DNA of 64,000 nt, taken from NCBI GenBank assembly GCA_026874595.1, contig CM049319.1, positions 15,095,601 to 15,159,600 of the forward strand. Reading direction: 5' to 3'. Shown piece after piece: positions 32,595-44,280 of this stretch. The stretch's first letter is position 1. Each line of letters opens with the position of its first letter. Below the pieces are notes generated by a model, which was not told the origin of the DNA, did no database searches, and worked only from the letters and a program-made list of their open reading frames with translations. The translations under genes and the position numbers were made by a program. The DNA comes from Sipunculus nudus (lineage: Eukaryota; Annelida; Sipuncula; Golfingiida; Sipunculidae).

Positions 32595-35500
32595 AAGGCC
32601 TACAGGCCTAATGCGAACCTGTGCATTGGGAAATACACCAGGTATAATGCTTCAATGCTGGACCATTACTTTTCATGTATATGAACAATGCAAGTACTAA
32701 ACATTTTGAATATGAAACAATTACACAAACATCACTACTGAAATTCTGGCATGGGTGCACACAACACAAAAATGATTGTAGCTGGCACCACCAGTCTTGT
32801 CTACAACAAAGCTATCAGAGATATATACATATGCCCAATTTCAGACTGATATATCAAACCCCTCCTGAGAAAAACGCAGGGACACACACTGTGCAAAAGT
32901 CATTGTAGGTGGCGACACTTGTCTTGTGAGCGAGAAAGTCATCAAAGACACGTAGACAGGTCAAAATACTAGGCCAATACATCAAACTTACCTTGTGTCT
33001 GATGCATGGGGCTGACCACGCTTAGGTGAGAAAGGCAGTTGCCCCGAGTGAACTGTGACAAATTGCTAGCTCAGGCTACTGCACAAAGTGAACTCATGAC
33101 CTGCACCTGGCTAGACTGAGTGATCTTTTGAACTGTACCTGGCTGCACTGAGTGAACTCTTGACCTGTTGCATAATCTGACACAGTTGGCAGTCTGCCAA
33201 AGCTATAAATAGATCCAGGCTGAACTTTGGTGCCAAATCTGATGCAGTGGGCAGTCTGCCAATGCTATAAATAGAATGCAGCTACTGCACTGAGTAAACT
33301 CTTGACCTATACCTGGCTGCACTGAGTGAACTCTTGACCTGTTGCCTAATCTGATACAGTTGGCAGTCTGACAAAGCTATAAATAGACTGACATTTGGCC
33401 TGTTGCCAAATCTTAAATAGTAGTCACACCTATGCATAAGCTCTCAGATTGGCTCCACATGCAGCCCTGAGGGGCATGACACACATGAGGTGATCATATG
33501 ATATTCATGAGTTGATCACATGCTACCTATGAGGTGATCACATGGTGCCCATGAGGTGTTCACATGTCACCCATGAGGTGATCACATGCCTTGTGCTTGG
33601 CTGCACTGATTGAACTCTTGACCTATATCTGGCTGCACTGAATGAACTCTTGATCTATTGCCAAATCTGAAACAGTTGGCAGTTTCTTAACCTATTTAAA
33701 TATACAGACACAATCTTGGCCTGTTGGCAAATCTGTTTACACATACTGAAACACTTTGGCTAAAATGCTTTTTTCAAGGTGAAATATTCATAAACTTTTT
33801 ATCATAATATCTAGAATAATAAACGATGCAGTTCTTTCATTGTTAAAGGTCCAATAATTCTGCCAAAAATCATTCAAGTAAACTTGAACGAAGGCCACCA
33901 AAGAATCATTTTTGTGCCATGTTACAGAAGTTATAATTGAAACAATAATTTTGTAGAAGAACACTATTGCAGTCCTCAGTTTGAAATAGACATAATAATG
34001 GCCATAAGACCAATTTAAGCTTTTCACGACTCAACCTAAAATCAACAAACTCAGTCTATTCTGATATGATTGAAAGAACCATGTCCTAGGATAATTCTTT
34101 TGAAAAATTGAACTATTCAGCTTGACAGTTTCATCACAAACATTTTAAGCCGAAAGAGGCTAAAATTATGAGTTTTTTTCCCCCATAAAAAACAGGTCAA
34201 TGTAGGTGGCACCCCGAAATCTGCAACTACAAATATGAGTCATGTGACCAACATTTGCACAATACTTGGTAATGCTATAGCTTCTGTCATTTCTGAGATT
34301 ACTATGTCAGTATGCTTACTTGGCCTAATGACTAAGTTCAAATTTGTGTAACCGGGCTAAAATTCATCAAATGCAAATCATTTGAACAAATTTGAGAGGG
34401 CTTGACTCTGGGATCAGTTCTGTAAAATATTGAACAATTTGGCTGGACTGTTTACAAGAAGACTTTTAAAGGTTTTTCATACAGATAGCAAAAAAAAAAA
34501 AACTGAATCCCACAATATTTGATATGTGACAGATCATTGCATAAAATCTGGGGATGGTAGCTCCTGCTATTCCTGAGAAATTATGGGTTAATGTACAGAT
34601 GACCAATGACCCCTGTACAAAAAAAGGTCAATGCAGGTGGCACCACCAATACCCCAGTTTCATATATGACTCATGTGACCAACACTGGCATAAAATTTGG
34701 TGATGATAGCTCCGGCCGTTTCTGAGATTGTCTTTTTTTTTGATAGATGACTAAGTTCAACTTCCTGTAACTCGGCAAAAAATTCACCGAACGTGAACCA
34801 TTTGTACAAACTTGTAAGAGATAATATAAAAGATTATTTCTGTGAAATATTGAACAATTTGGCTTGACCGTTTCGTCGAAGATTTTTAAGGCCAAAATAA
34901 AAAAAATAAAAGGTATGGTTCTCAGGCACCGCCCGCATCAATTTTAAACCCCCGCATCAACAATTTTTACTTTGATTTTCAATAGAAATTCACCAATTTC
35001 GAGCTGCAGCCGCTCAGACATTTCTTTCAAGAAGAAAATATCATACAATTTCATTTGTTTTGTAGTGTTGTTACTTGTTTAGCAAAATAAATCATTATTT
35101 TAATGCTTTTCCCTTTTCATTTGACATTTTTATCGAAACATACAAAAAAATTAAAAATAAAAAAACCGCCCGCCCGCATTGAGTTCTGAAAAAAGTGCCT
35201 GAGAACCATGTCTTTTTTTTATTTTGGCCTAAAGGTTTTACTTTTTCTTATTAAAATCTAAGAAAATGCAGAGTTTTTCAGATGGCTAATTTTTTGCATT
35301 AAATTTCATGATTCTAGCTCTAGTCGTTATCGAATAGTATGGGTTAACGACTTAACGTACAGACGATCGACTACAGATGCCGCCACAACATCGAATTAGC
35401 TCACAGGTTCACTAAAAATTACTACAGATGCATATTGAATGCATAATTATAATACAGATACATCTCACTGATGGCAAAATCTTGAATTAAGTTGAGTATG

Positions 35501-36792
35501 GATTCCAATTATTTATAATCTATGTATAGCCGTCTTTATATACCCACAGAGAGCTATACCTGTGATTGTAAACTTTGCCTGGCATGAGGAATATCTAAAA
35601 TCATAAATCTACATTTTTTAAAAGCTTTTAAAAAATATTCTTGTCAATATTAACCATAGATAACCTGAAATCTTAAGGTCTAGAGGCATGATGTAACAGA
35701 TGCTGATAAACTGGTGCCAGGCTAGATGAATCTGCTTTACACAGCTAATATATATGATAAAATGACTTTATTCAATCTTTATAATTCAGCCAAAATTCAT
35801 TCTTTGGAACCATAAAAGATAATTATTATAAGAATTATTCAGGGGATTATTCTTGTAAAATATTAAACAAATTGGCCTCAGTGGCGTCAAAAAATGTTTT
35901 GCAGGTTTATAACTCATATGGGAAAATACAGCAAAACGGCTAAGTTAAGCTTCCCATAACTCAGCCAAAAATCACTGAACCAAAACCAATTGAACAAACT
36001 TGAATTATCAACATCTAAGGATAATTAATGTGTGAGATTTAAGAATTTGGCCCAATGGTTTTTGAGAAGAAGATCTTTGTAGCCACTGAGCTGAAATGGG
36101 CTGTTATGGCATATGACTAAATTCAGCTTCCCATAACTCAGCAAAAGTCACTGAACTGAGACCATCTGAACAAACTTCAGAAAGCACTACCCTAGGATCA
36201 TTTCTGTGTGATATTAAACAATTTGGCCATATGGTTTCAGAGAAGAAGTTTTTTGTAGCAGTCAGTATGATACGGGCACTGATGACCCCTGTACAAAAAA
36301 GGCCGATCCAGGTGGCGCCACCACTTATACGACAATTTCACATATGACTCATGTGACCAAGATTGGCATATAATTTGGTGATGATAGCTTCAGCCGTTTC
36401 TAAGATTGTAATTTTAGTATGCTTTTTTTTGGACAGATGACTAAGTTCAACTTCCTGTAACTCGGCCAAAAATCACTGAACTTAAAGCATTCGAACAAAC
36501 TTGAGATTGTTCCAGGAATCATCTCTGTAAAATATTGGACAATTTGGCTGAACAGTTTCGGAGAAGATTTTTAAAGCTTTTTTTAGCTTTTTCCCTATAA
36601 AATCTAAGAAAATGCAGTTAGCCAAAAAACAAGCAAAATCCGATAGAGTTTTTAACTGACTAATTATTTGCATAAAATTTCGTCATGCTAACTCTTGCCA
36701 TTTTTAAGATAGTATGGGTTAACGTACAGACGACGGACAACAGATGCCGGACGACACCACACCATCGCATAAGTTCACAGGTTCGCTAAAAA
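32595..36792 (+). repeat. Large modular interspersed element, copy 3
   Basis: Same ends as copies 1 and 2. The tandem zone is longest here: CTGCACTGAGTGAACTC units (33070-33400) and at least five CATGAGGTGATCACATG-type units (33485-33595). An internal end-like sequence lies at about 35380-35420. TTTAAG occurs on both sides (32583-32588 and 36794-36799) and could be a 6-bp target duplication if the element includes AAAAAC at the left and AC at the right. Interrupted by the element at 34890-35229. Confidence 0.85.
34890..35229. mobile_element. PIF/Harbinger-type MITE
   Basis: Terminal inverted repeats start GGCCAAAATAAAAAAAATAA and end TTATTTTGGCC; the inner part GGTTCTCAGGCAC is also inverted at the right (GTGCCTGAGAACC). 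TAA flanks both sides (34887-34889, 35230-35232). Copies 1 and 2 show the empty site TTTTTAAAGG. A 3-bp TAA duplication fits PIF/Harbinger. Both arms carry CCGCCCGC tracts in the same orientation near the centre. 340 bp, no transposase. Confidence 0.85.
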
Positions 36793-37008
36793 CTTTAAGG
36801 GCAACGACCACGTAGGGAAGGACAGAAGAAAGAAAGCGTTTTAACTCAACATTTCTCTGGTATATTTTTTTGCGTTATTGTGAAGTTAGCGTAAAACAAT
36901 AAGTATCATCATTTGCCCATGTACCTATACCATGTAATTCCTACGATTTTATTGATTGGCCCCTTTATTAATGAAATTATGACCTGACACGCATACACAT
37001 CTCTAGTC

Positions 37009-37070
37009 ATATATATAAATATATATATATATACATATATATATTATATACATATATATATATATATATC
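37009..37070. repeat. (AT)n microsatellite
   Basis: Imperfect TA-rich run; the IYIYIY open frame on the minus strand is an artefact of it. Confidence 0.95.
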
Positions 37071-38025
37071 AAATAAGGATTTATCAAACCATTTTCATAT
37101 TGCATGACTCTGTGCTGGTATATGTGACATAAAGGCAACATCAACATCTCACACTTAATTAAAATCAACTGTCCTATACACTTAAGGACCAATAGAAAGG
37201 TCTAGCAGGCACTTTCTTCTTATTACCAGTTGGGACAGTGCTAATTTTCAGATTATCTACACAATGGGCAATCTTTCTTCAAAAGGTGATGTAAAATATT
37301 AAAATATAATGTTGAATCCATTTTCATAGCTACTTTAATGGTGATATTACCACACACAATTTTTTTAAGGGACATGAGCAAGAGCAACTTTAATAATGTG
37401 GACTTTGAGCTTCTTCACAAAAAATTGTTCCGTATCAGGTGTTTCAATGCTGGAGAATAATTATTTTTTTAGTGTGGCCCCAGGGGCATCAGTATTAATT
37501 TGTGTACATGATGAATCACTATTAGTGTAGATTCTGGTAAAATTTGTTACTTTTCTGGATCGTTTTCTTATAACTATTACTAATCTGACATTTTCCTAGT
37601 GTTTTTCACACTGTATGGTCCATCTCTTTATTATTTACTTAATATTTGGAATAGGCAGGCAAGAAGCCCCTCCTATTAGGTCCCACAGCCATGTCACATC
37701 AGTTTCGAGCTAAATTTAAAGTACATGCTTGATTGGCTGAACCGTTGTTACATCAGCAATGTCACCATCTGAAGACTCCATTGGTAAACATATAAACCAA
37801 TCAGAAAGCGCCTCCTTGGTTACTATGCCATAGCAATGATCACTGAACAATCACACCAGATAACTCATCATCACAAGACATAAATGTACATTTTATTGAT
37901 AAAATATGAATATAATTTCCACAATGTTACATGATATACATTTGTGAAATTTACAAAGATTAATACATAGACAAAAGCAATATTCACATCAGCGTATAAT
38001 GTTACTGAAACTGAAGACCCATAAA
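37071..38025. other. Unique non-coding sequence
   Basis: Not visibly repetitive. On the minus strand an AATAAA lies at about 37889-37894 (plus TTTATT). It could be a poly(A) signal if the NOSIP 3' UTR or another minus-strand transcript extends this far. No coding exon seen. Confidence 0.4.
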
Positions 38026-38372
38026 AGGTATGTTTCCATGTGTGTGTATATGTTATTGTGTGTATATGCATGAAAAAATAGCTGTGTTTCCATGTGTGTG
38101 TATTTGCAAGAACTGGCAGACTAATATATTTGTACAGTGGATTGAGCAGGCCTTCCACAAAAAAGATGCTACAGTGACGTCATGTTACCCGGAATTCCCC
38201 CCCCCCCCCCCCAGTTCATGCAGACCATATGCGTGAAAATCACAACAGAAGCCATTTTCATGCATATACGCACATACACTGATGGACTCATGGAAACACC
38301 CCAGTTATATTATCATATGAGCAATTTTTCACACATATACACATATGCGCACACGTGGAAACACCCATTTAG
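38026..38372. mobile_element. Candidate inverted-repeat element
   Basis: Left arm GGTATGTTTCCATGTGTGTG and TATATGCATGAAAAAATAGC; the right arm reverse-complemented reads GGGTGTTTCCACGTGTGCGC and ATATGTGTGAAAAATTGC. The arms are about 50 bp. The middle holds a second TTTCCATGTGTGTGTAT, TGACGTCA (38175-38182) and a run of about 14 C. No target duplication identified. Confidence 0.5.
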
Positions 38373-39616
38373 GCCAAAGCCTATTAAGTAATGATGTCTG
38401 ATGTAAACTTGTTAAATGGAAACAAGTGACTGAACTCTTTAGAACATTTCTGACTAAACAGGATTAATAAGAAATATTTTTTCACAAATGCCACAGAGTG
38501 TAAATGCTGATTTTCATTAACAGCTTAACTCTGATGACAATGGGTCATAAAACTTTGTTTGAATATCAACCTAAAATATGTTACGTTGGTTGAAGAGATA
38601 ATGAATGAAATATTATCTGGATAAAAAAGTGTTAGCTCTGAAAAAAAAATATATTGTTTAACCAGTTGTCTGAACATTGTATACCGGTATTCAGGTTTAC
38701 AAAGCATATTCTAATTCATGGCTGATTAAAAACTTAAACTGGGGCTCAAGAAACAGATACTGATCAGTCATAACTGGATGAACCAGAGGTAACAATGATG
38801 TTTTTATTAGGTGCTACATAAGGTTCTATTAGCAGACCCTGGTGCTAGGGCCAATAAAATTACAGACTGAGACCCAAGAGTCAGAAAAGTCTAACTGAGA
38901 AGTATGTTCTAACAATGAAAAATGCCACAATATTAGATGACCTTCTATATGAGAATTCAAACTTGTACGTTGATGAGTAGCTAAACCTTGCACATGCACT
39001 TATTGTCTGTTACAAAATCAGCTTATACACATCCAAACATCTGTATCCTTAGAGGTCAGCTGTCTAAAATACAAAACAAATAAATTCGTCCAGTTAAAGT
39101 TCCTTTCAGTTGTTCTAATGTTCTTCCAAAGCTCTCTGGAAAAGTCAATCCTCTGGTATTCAGTTTCTGGTCAAAACCAAACGAGAAAACTTTGCAAAAA
39201 TTCACCCCTGGTCTGTACATTGCTTACATTTTGGTCTCACTACATTTGTTCTATTACACTTAACCACTGCTTTCATACACTTAACCACTGCTTTCATTAA
39301 CCAGATATGTCAAGTACCACAAAGGGCCAAGAACATTCTCATCAATGACAGCATAGTATGGGTGGTCTCAAACTTGGTCAGACTTTTGATCAAATCTCTC
39401 ATTGGTCACGACAGTATAGGTGGTCTCAGCAGAATATAGTGGGTATCAAACTTAGTCAGACCAGTGATTCAAAACTCAGGATTTCTTAGCAGTGTACAAA
39501 CTCCATGGTAGTGATACCAAGCAAACCCTGCTACTGAAAGTAGTAGTTAAGTGGCAGAAATTACAGAACAAATGAAGCATGACCACCACAAAAAGAGTAA
39601 TATATGGTGGGGCCTC
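38373..39616 (-). other. Probable NOSIP 3' UTR / downstream sequence
   Basis: Unique sequence directly after the NOSIP stop codon on the minus strand. A short duplication (CTTAACCACTGCTTTCAT, twice near 39260-39297) is present. The transcript end cannot be fixed from sequence. Confidence 0.4.
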
Positions 39617-39688
39617 CTATGCTTGAAGTACAGCTCCATCTTTCTTGGCATTGAGGGCGATGCCAGCACCAGAAAACCCTGTAGAACC
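39617..39688 (-). CDS. NOSIP: NOSIP terminal coding exon
   Basis: Minus-strand exon after the acceptor TTGTCATTTCAG. It encodes GSTGFSGAGIALNAKKDGAV then LQA and a TAG stop. This matches the glycine-rich C-terminal tail of NOSIP and joins in frame (phase 0) to the exon at 42042-42150, giving ...PLQR|GSTGFSG. NOSIP is a U-box-type E3 ligase that binds nitric oxide synthases; the tail itself has no catalytic role that I know of. The tail is close in length to animal orthologues. Together with the upstream exon this fixes gene strand and 3' end. The polyadenylation site was not determined. Confidence 0.9.
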   Translation of the reverse strand, partial: GSTGFSGAGIALNAKKDGAVLQA

Positions 39689-39739
39689 CTGAAATGACAA
39701 ATAATTTCAATGTGAAACTTTAAAGACAATAAACTTATA

Positions 39740-41475
39740 CATAACTAGATGTGTCGAAACGACACGAATGCCCCCGCCTGGGGCAAATTAGAAACATTTG
39801 TAAAAATTTTGAAAATTTTTCAAGTTAAGGAGGTGTCGTATGGTCAAAAGTAGGTCAACAAGGGCAAAATGCAAACTCGATTTGTAACGGGTCATTATCA
39901 AGCAACACACCAAAAATCATGCCAGGATATGCAGGCATTGTGAAAAAAAGTCCATACATGTGCATTTTCCATAAAAATTTCTGTCTTTCATGAAATTTTC
40001 TATGTTTAGGAGCCGTAAAACAATCAAAAGTAGGTCAACCGGGATGAAATGCAAACTCGATCTGTAACTGTCATTATCTGCCCTCACAAAAAAAATCAGG
40101 GTGGTATCTGCAGGCATTGAGGAAAAATAGTCAGTACATATGCATTTGTTATGAAAATTTATATTTTTCATGAAACTTTCTATGTTCAGGAGCAGTCAAA
40201 TGGTCAAAAGTAGGTCAACTGAGACAAAACAAGAACTCGATCTGTAACTGGTCATTATCTGCCTACACACCAAAAATCAGGCCCGTATCTGCAGGCACTG
40301 CGAAAAAAAGTCCATACATGTGCACCTTTTTATGAAATTTTCTATGTTAGAGCACCGTCAAACGGTCAAAAATAGGTCAACTGGGACAAAACGTGAACTT
40401 GATCTGTAACTGGTCTACATCTGCCCACACACCAAAAATCAGGCCAATATCTGCAGGTATTGTGAATAAAAGTCTGTACAAGTGTATTTGTCATGAAAAT
40501 ATATATTTTACATGAAATTTTCTATGTTCAGGAGCCGTAAAACAGTCAAAACTAGGTCAACCGGGACGAAATGCAAACTCCATCTGTAACTGGTCAATAT
40601 CTGCCCACACACCAAAAATGAGGCCAATATCTGCAGGTATTGCGAAAAAAAGTCCACACATGTGGATTTGTCATGAAATTTCATATTTTTCATGAAATTT
40701 TTTAAGTTCAGGAGCCGTAAAACGGTCAAAAGTAGGTCAATCGGGACGAAACGCGAACTCTATCTGTAACTGGTCTATATCTGCCCACACACCAAAAATC
40801 AGGCCAATATCTGCAGGCATTGTGAAAAAAGTCCGTACATGTGTATTTGTCATGAAATTTCATATTTTTCATGAAATATTCTATGTTCAGGAGCCGTAAA
40901 ATGGTCAAAAGTAGGTCAACCAGGACGAAACGCGAACTCAATCTGTAACTGGTCTATATCTGCCCACACACCAAAAATCAGGCCAATATCTGCAGGCATG
41001 TGAAAAAAAGTCTGTACATGTGTATTTGTCATGAAATTTCATATTTTTCATGAAATTTTCTATGTTCAGGAGCTGTAAAACGGTCAAAAGTAAGTCAACC
41101 AGGACGAAACGCGTACTTGATCTGTAACTGGTCTATATCTGCCCACACACCAAAAATCAGGCCAATATCTGCAGGCATTGCGAAAAAAAGTCCGTACATG
41201 TGTATCTGTCATGAATATTTCTATTTTTCATGAAAATTTCTAAGTTTAGGAGCTGTAAAATGGTCAAAAGTAGGTCAACCGGGACGAAACGCGAACTTGA
41301 TCTGTAACTGGTCTATATCTGCCTACACACCAAAAATCAGGCCAATATCTGCAGGCATTGCGAAAAAAAGTCCGTACAACTGTTTGATTTCGGAATGACG
41401 GAAGGACGGAAGGACGGAATGACGGACATGGGTAATACTATATGCCCCGGCCACTTTGTGGCGGGGGCATAAAAA
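39740..41475. mobile_element. Tandem-core (pearl/HINE-like) element, copy 1
   Basis: Lies in the last NOSIP intron. Left end ATAACTAGATGTGTCG with hairpin GTGTCGAAACGACAC and AATGCCCCCGCC. Core: about eight tandem copies of a unit near 179 bp (GGAGCCGTAAAACGGTCAAA, ACACCAAAAATCAGGCC, ATCTGCAGGCATTG). Then a GGAATGACGGAAGGACGG microsatellite and a 3' hairpin ATGCCCCGGCCAC/GTGGCGGGGGCAT. Core repeat, microsatellite, then hairpin resembles pearl/HINE Helitron-like elements of bivalves. On the minus strand the element ends in a hairpin followed by ATCTAG and T, compatible with a Helitron CTAG|T end. No coding capacity. Confidence 0.75.
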
Positions 41476-42010
41476 TATTAAGAGCTATAGGGGAAGAATT
41501 CTGCAATTGAGAAGAACCACAGGAAGAATTCTACTTTTTGGAGATACATGGGAAGAATTCTACTATTTAGAGATATAGGGGAAGGATTCTATGATTTATA
41601 AGGGAAAGAATTTAACTGTCCAGACATACAATGGGAATTCCACAATTTAGGGATAAAAGATTCTAATATTTAGAGATAATGGGGAAAGTCCTGATAAAAG
41701 AGATAGAGGGGGACTATTTTTAAGAAATATATGAAAGAATTTACCATTAAGGGCTTTTGGGAAAAACTTAAAATAAGGAATGTAGGGGAGGAATTATAAT
41801 ATTTAAAGGTATAGGGAAGAATTCTAATATTTAGATATATGAATGAATAATTCTACCAAGAGATATAGGAGATGAGTTCTACTATTTAGAGATACAAGGT
41901 AAAGGGGATGAAATCTACTATTGAGAGATATAGGGAAAGAATTTTATTATTCAGAGATATAATAGAAGAATTAGAGATACAGAAGAATTTGGTTATTTAG
42001 AGACTGTTGG
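41476..42010. repeat. Degenerate minisatellite of about 30 bp
   Basis: Diverged copies of GGGAAGAATTCTACTATTTA and GAGATATA, running almost up to the splice donor of the 42042-42150 exon. Not coding. Confidence 0.8.
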
Positions 42011-42041
42011 GAATAATTCCCCTATATAGAGATAAGCTCAC

Positions 42042-42150
42042 CCGTTGCAGGGGAATTATATCTTTGTCTGTGAGTTTCTTGCCACTGATCGGGTCTGTCA
42101 TATCTTTTTTGATGATCTTCTCAACACATTCCATTGTGACTACATTTCCT
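42042..42150 (-). CDS. NOSIP: NOSIP penultimate coding exon (second U-box half)
   Basis: Bounded on the minus strand by acceptor TTGTCTTTTCAG and donor CAACGG|GTGAGC. It supplies one base, then 36 codons that include GNVVTMECVEKIIKKDM, TDPISGKKLTDKDI and IPLQR. This is the highly conserved C-terminal part of NOSIP, where animal proteins read VVTLECVEKLIRKDM.DP..G.KLTDRDII.LQR. It belongs to the second U-box-like half, lacking metal ligands as U-boxes do. Role: nuclear and cytoplasmic E3 ubiquitin ligase that modulates nitric oxide synthase localisation. The first base completes a codon, so the upstream exon ends in phase 2; I could not find that exon in the window. The intron to the last exon is about 2.35 kb and is almost wholly repeat. 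Confidence 0.93.
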
Positions 42151-42557
42151 CTGAAAAGACAAGACATACATTGATATATTGTTAACAAAATACAATTACC
42201 AGAACATAAAGAAGTTACAAACTGAACCTGATTCATAAGGACCATGCCCCACATGGCTCAGCTGAACTGCATGCGCGTAATGTTTAGATATATATATCCC
42301 TGATATTCTGAATTCAAAGTGTTAAGGATTTATCATAGTGATTTATTACAGTGTTTAGCTGAATGAAAGACAGTAGAATACAGTACACAAAGTCTTGTTT
42401 GACTGGAAAGCATGATTTAGGTTTCACTCCATTCTGGTCTGAATTTTCAGATACACAAGACCCCATATCATATATCATATAGTATATGTGTTTTTTTTTC
42501 CTCTACTGTAGACATGTCTTCTTGTTATAAAATACGCATCTTTGCAGGTCTCAAAAA
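42151..42557. other. NOSIP intron, unique part
   Basis: Unique AT-rich sequence between the NOSIP exon and the next tandem-core element. No further exon recognised. Confidence 0.5.
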
Positions 42558-44280
42558 TAACTAGATGTGTCGGAACGACATGAATGCCCCCGCCTGGGGA
42601 AAAATTAGAAACATTTGTTAAATTTTGGAAAATTTTTTAAGTTCAGGAGGTGTTGTATGGTCAAAAGTAGGTCAACAAGGACAAAATGCAAACTCAATCT
42701 GTAAAGGGTCATTATCAAGCAACAACCAAAAATCAGGCCAGTATCTGCAGGCATTGTGGAAAAAAGTCAATATATGTGCAGTTTTCAAGAAAATTTCTGT
42801 CTTTCATGAAATTTTCTATGTTCAGGATCTGTCATATGGTGAAAAATAGGTTAACTGGGACGAAACGCGAACTCAATCTGTAAGTGGTCATTATGCACCC
42901 ACAGACCAAACATTAGGCCAGTATCTGTAAGCATTGCATTGCGAAAATAGAATATTAGCAAAAGTTGATAATCATTTATAAATTTAAATTGGAGAGGTAT
43001 ATACCATGTTTCATAACAATCCATCAAATGCTTCCTGAGAAATAAGCTCCTAAGTTTTTTTCTATACCAAGCTCTGTGACCTTGAAAAGTAGGGCAAGAT
43101 CACCCATCTTTGAACTTGACCAAGATTTTGTAAATATAATGCAACAGCACTGAAGAAATGAAGTTCCTGTGTTGAATACCTTTGGAGATATCCTGCACAA
43201 AAGGCCAAAATTGAAAAAATCCGATAAAATTTCATTAAAAAATCAGAAATTGCAGGTGGCACCACCAAAATTGTGCAGCACATACAGACCATCAGTCCCA
43301 ATGATCATAGTAAGTTTTGTGAAAATCCACACAATGGTTCCTGAGATATAAACTTCTGAGTGTTTTTCTATAATCAGCTCTAAAATGTAGAAAAATGGGT
43401 CAAGGTCACCCATCTTCGAACTTGACCAAGATTTTATCGATATACATCTTCACTGATGAAATAAAATTCGAACGGTGAATCCTTTTAGAGATATCCCGCT
43501 CACAAGGTAAAAGTTAACAGACGCAGAACGGACGGACGGACAGACACCGGACAGACAGACGGACAGACGGATGGACAGACGGACAGCTTGGGTGATGACA
43601 ATAGCCCATCAGCCTATGAGCTGAGGGCTAAAAACGGCTGTACATGTGTATTTGTCATGAAAATTTCTATTTTTCATGAATTTTTCTAAGTTTAGGAGCA
43701 GTAAAACGGTCAAAAGTAGGTCAACCGGGAGGAAACGCGAACTTGATCTGTAACTGGTCATTATCTGCCTACACACCAAAAATCAGGCCAATATCTGCAG
43801 GCAATGCGAAAAAAAGTCCGTACATGTGTATTTGTCATGAAAATTTCTATTTTTCATGAAATTTTCTAAGTTTAGGAGCTGTAAAACGGTCAAAAGTAGG
43901 TCAACCGGGACGAAACGCGAACTCGATCTGTAACTGGTCATTATCTGCCCACACACCAAAAATCAGGCCAATATCTGCAGGCATTGTGAAAAAAAGTCCG
44001 TACATGTGTATTTGTCATGAAAATTTCTATTTTTCATGAAATTTTCTAACTTTAGGAGCCGTAAAACAGTCAAAAGTAGGTCAACCGGGACGAAACGCAA
44101 ACTCAATCTGTAACTGGTCATTATCTGCCCACACACCAAAAATCAGGCCAATGTCTGCAGGCATTGCGAAAAAAAGTCTGTACAACTGTTTGATTTCGGA
44201 ATGACGGAATGAGGGAATGAGGGAATGACGGACATGGGTAAAACTATATGCCCCGGCCACTTTGCGGCGGGGGCATAAAA
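42558..44280. mobile_element. Tandem-core (pearl/HINE-like) element, copy 2
   Basis: Same ends as 39740-41475 (ATAACTAGATGTGTCGGAAC; terminal hairpin and GGCGGGGGCATAAAAAT). It has fewer core units (about six) and is interrupted at 42949-43634. The microsatellite before the 3' hairpin is GGAATGAGGG-type here and GGAAGGACGG-type in copy 1, as expected for fast-evolving tracts. Confidence 0.75.
42949..43634. repeat. Nested repeat ending CTATGAGCTGAGGGCTAAAAA
   Basis: Interrupts a core unit of the tandem-core element. Two diverged modules share TCTGTGACCTTGAAAAGTAG-type text, GGTCAAGGTCACCCATCTT and CTTGACCAAGATTTT, and one carries GGTGGCACCACC. Then a GGACGGACAGACACC tract and the tail CCCATCAGCCTATGAGC. 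The same tail type ends the repeats at 28341 and 45905. Confidence 0.65.

Noticed and set aside
39917-40941. Minus-strand frames reading LLTVLRLLNIENFMK repeats
   Set aside because: By-product of the 179-bp core units of the tandem-core element.
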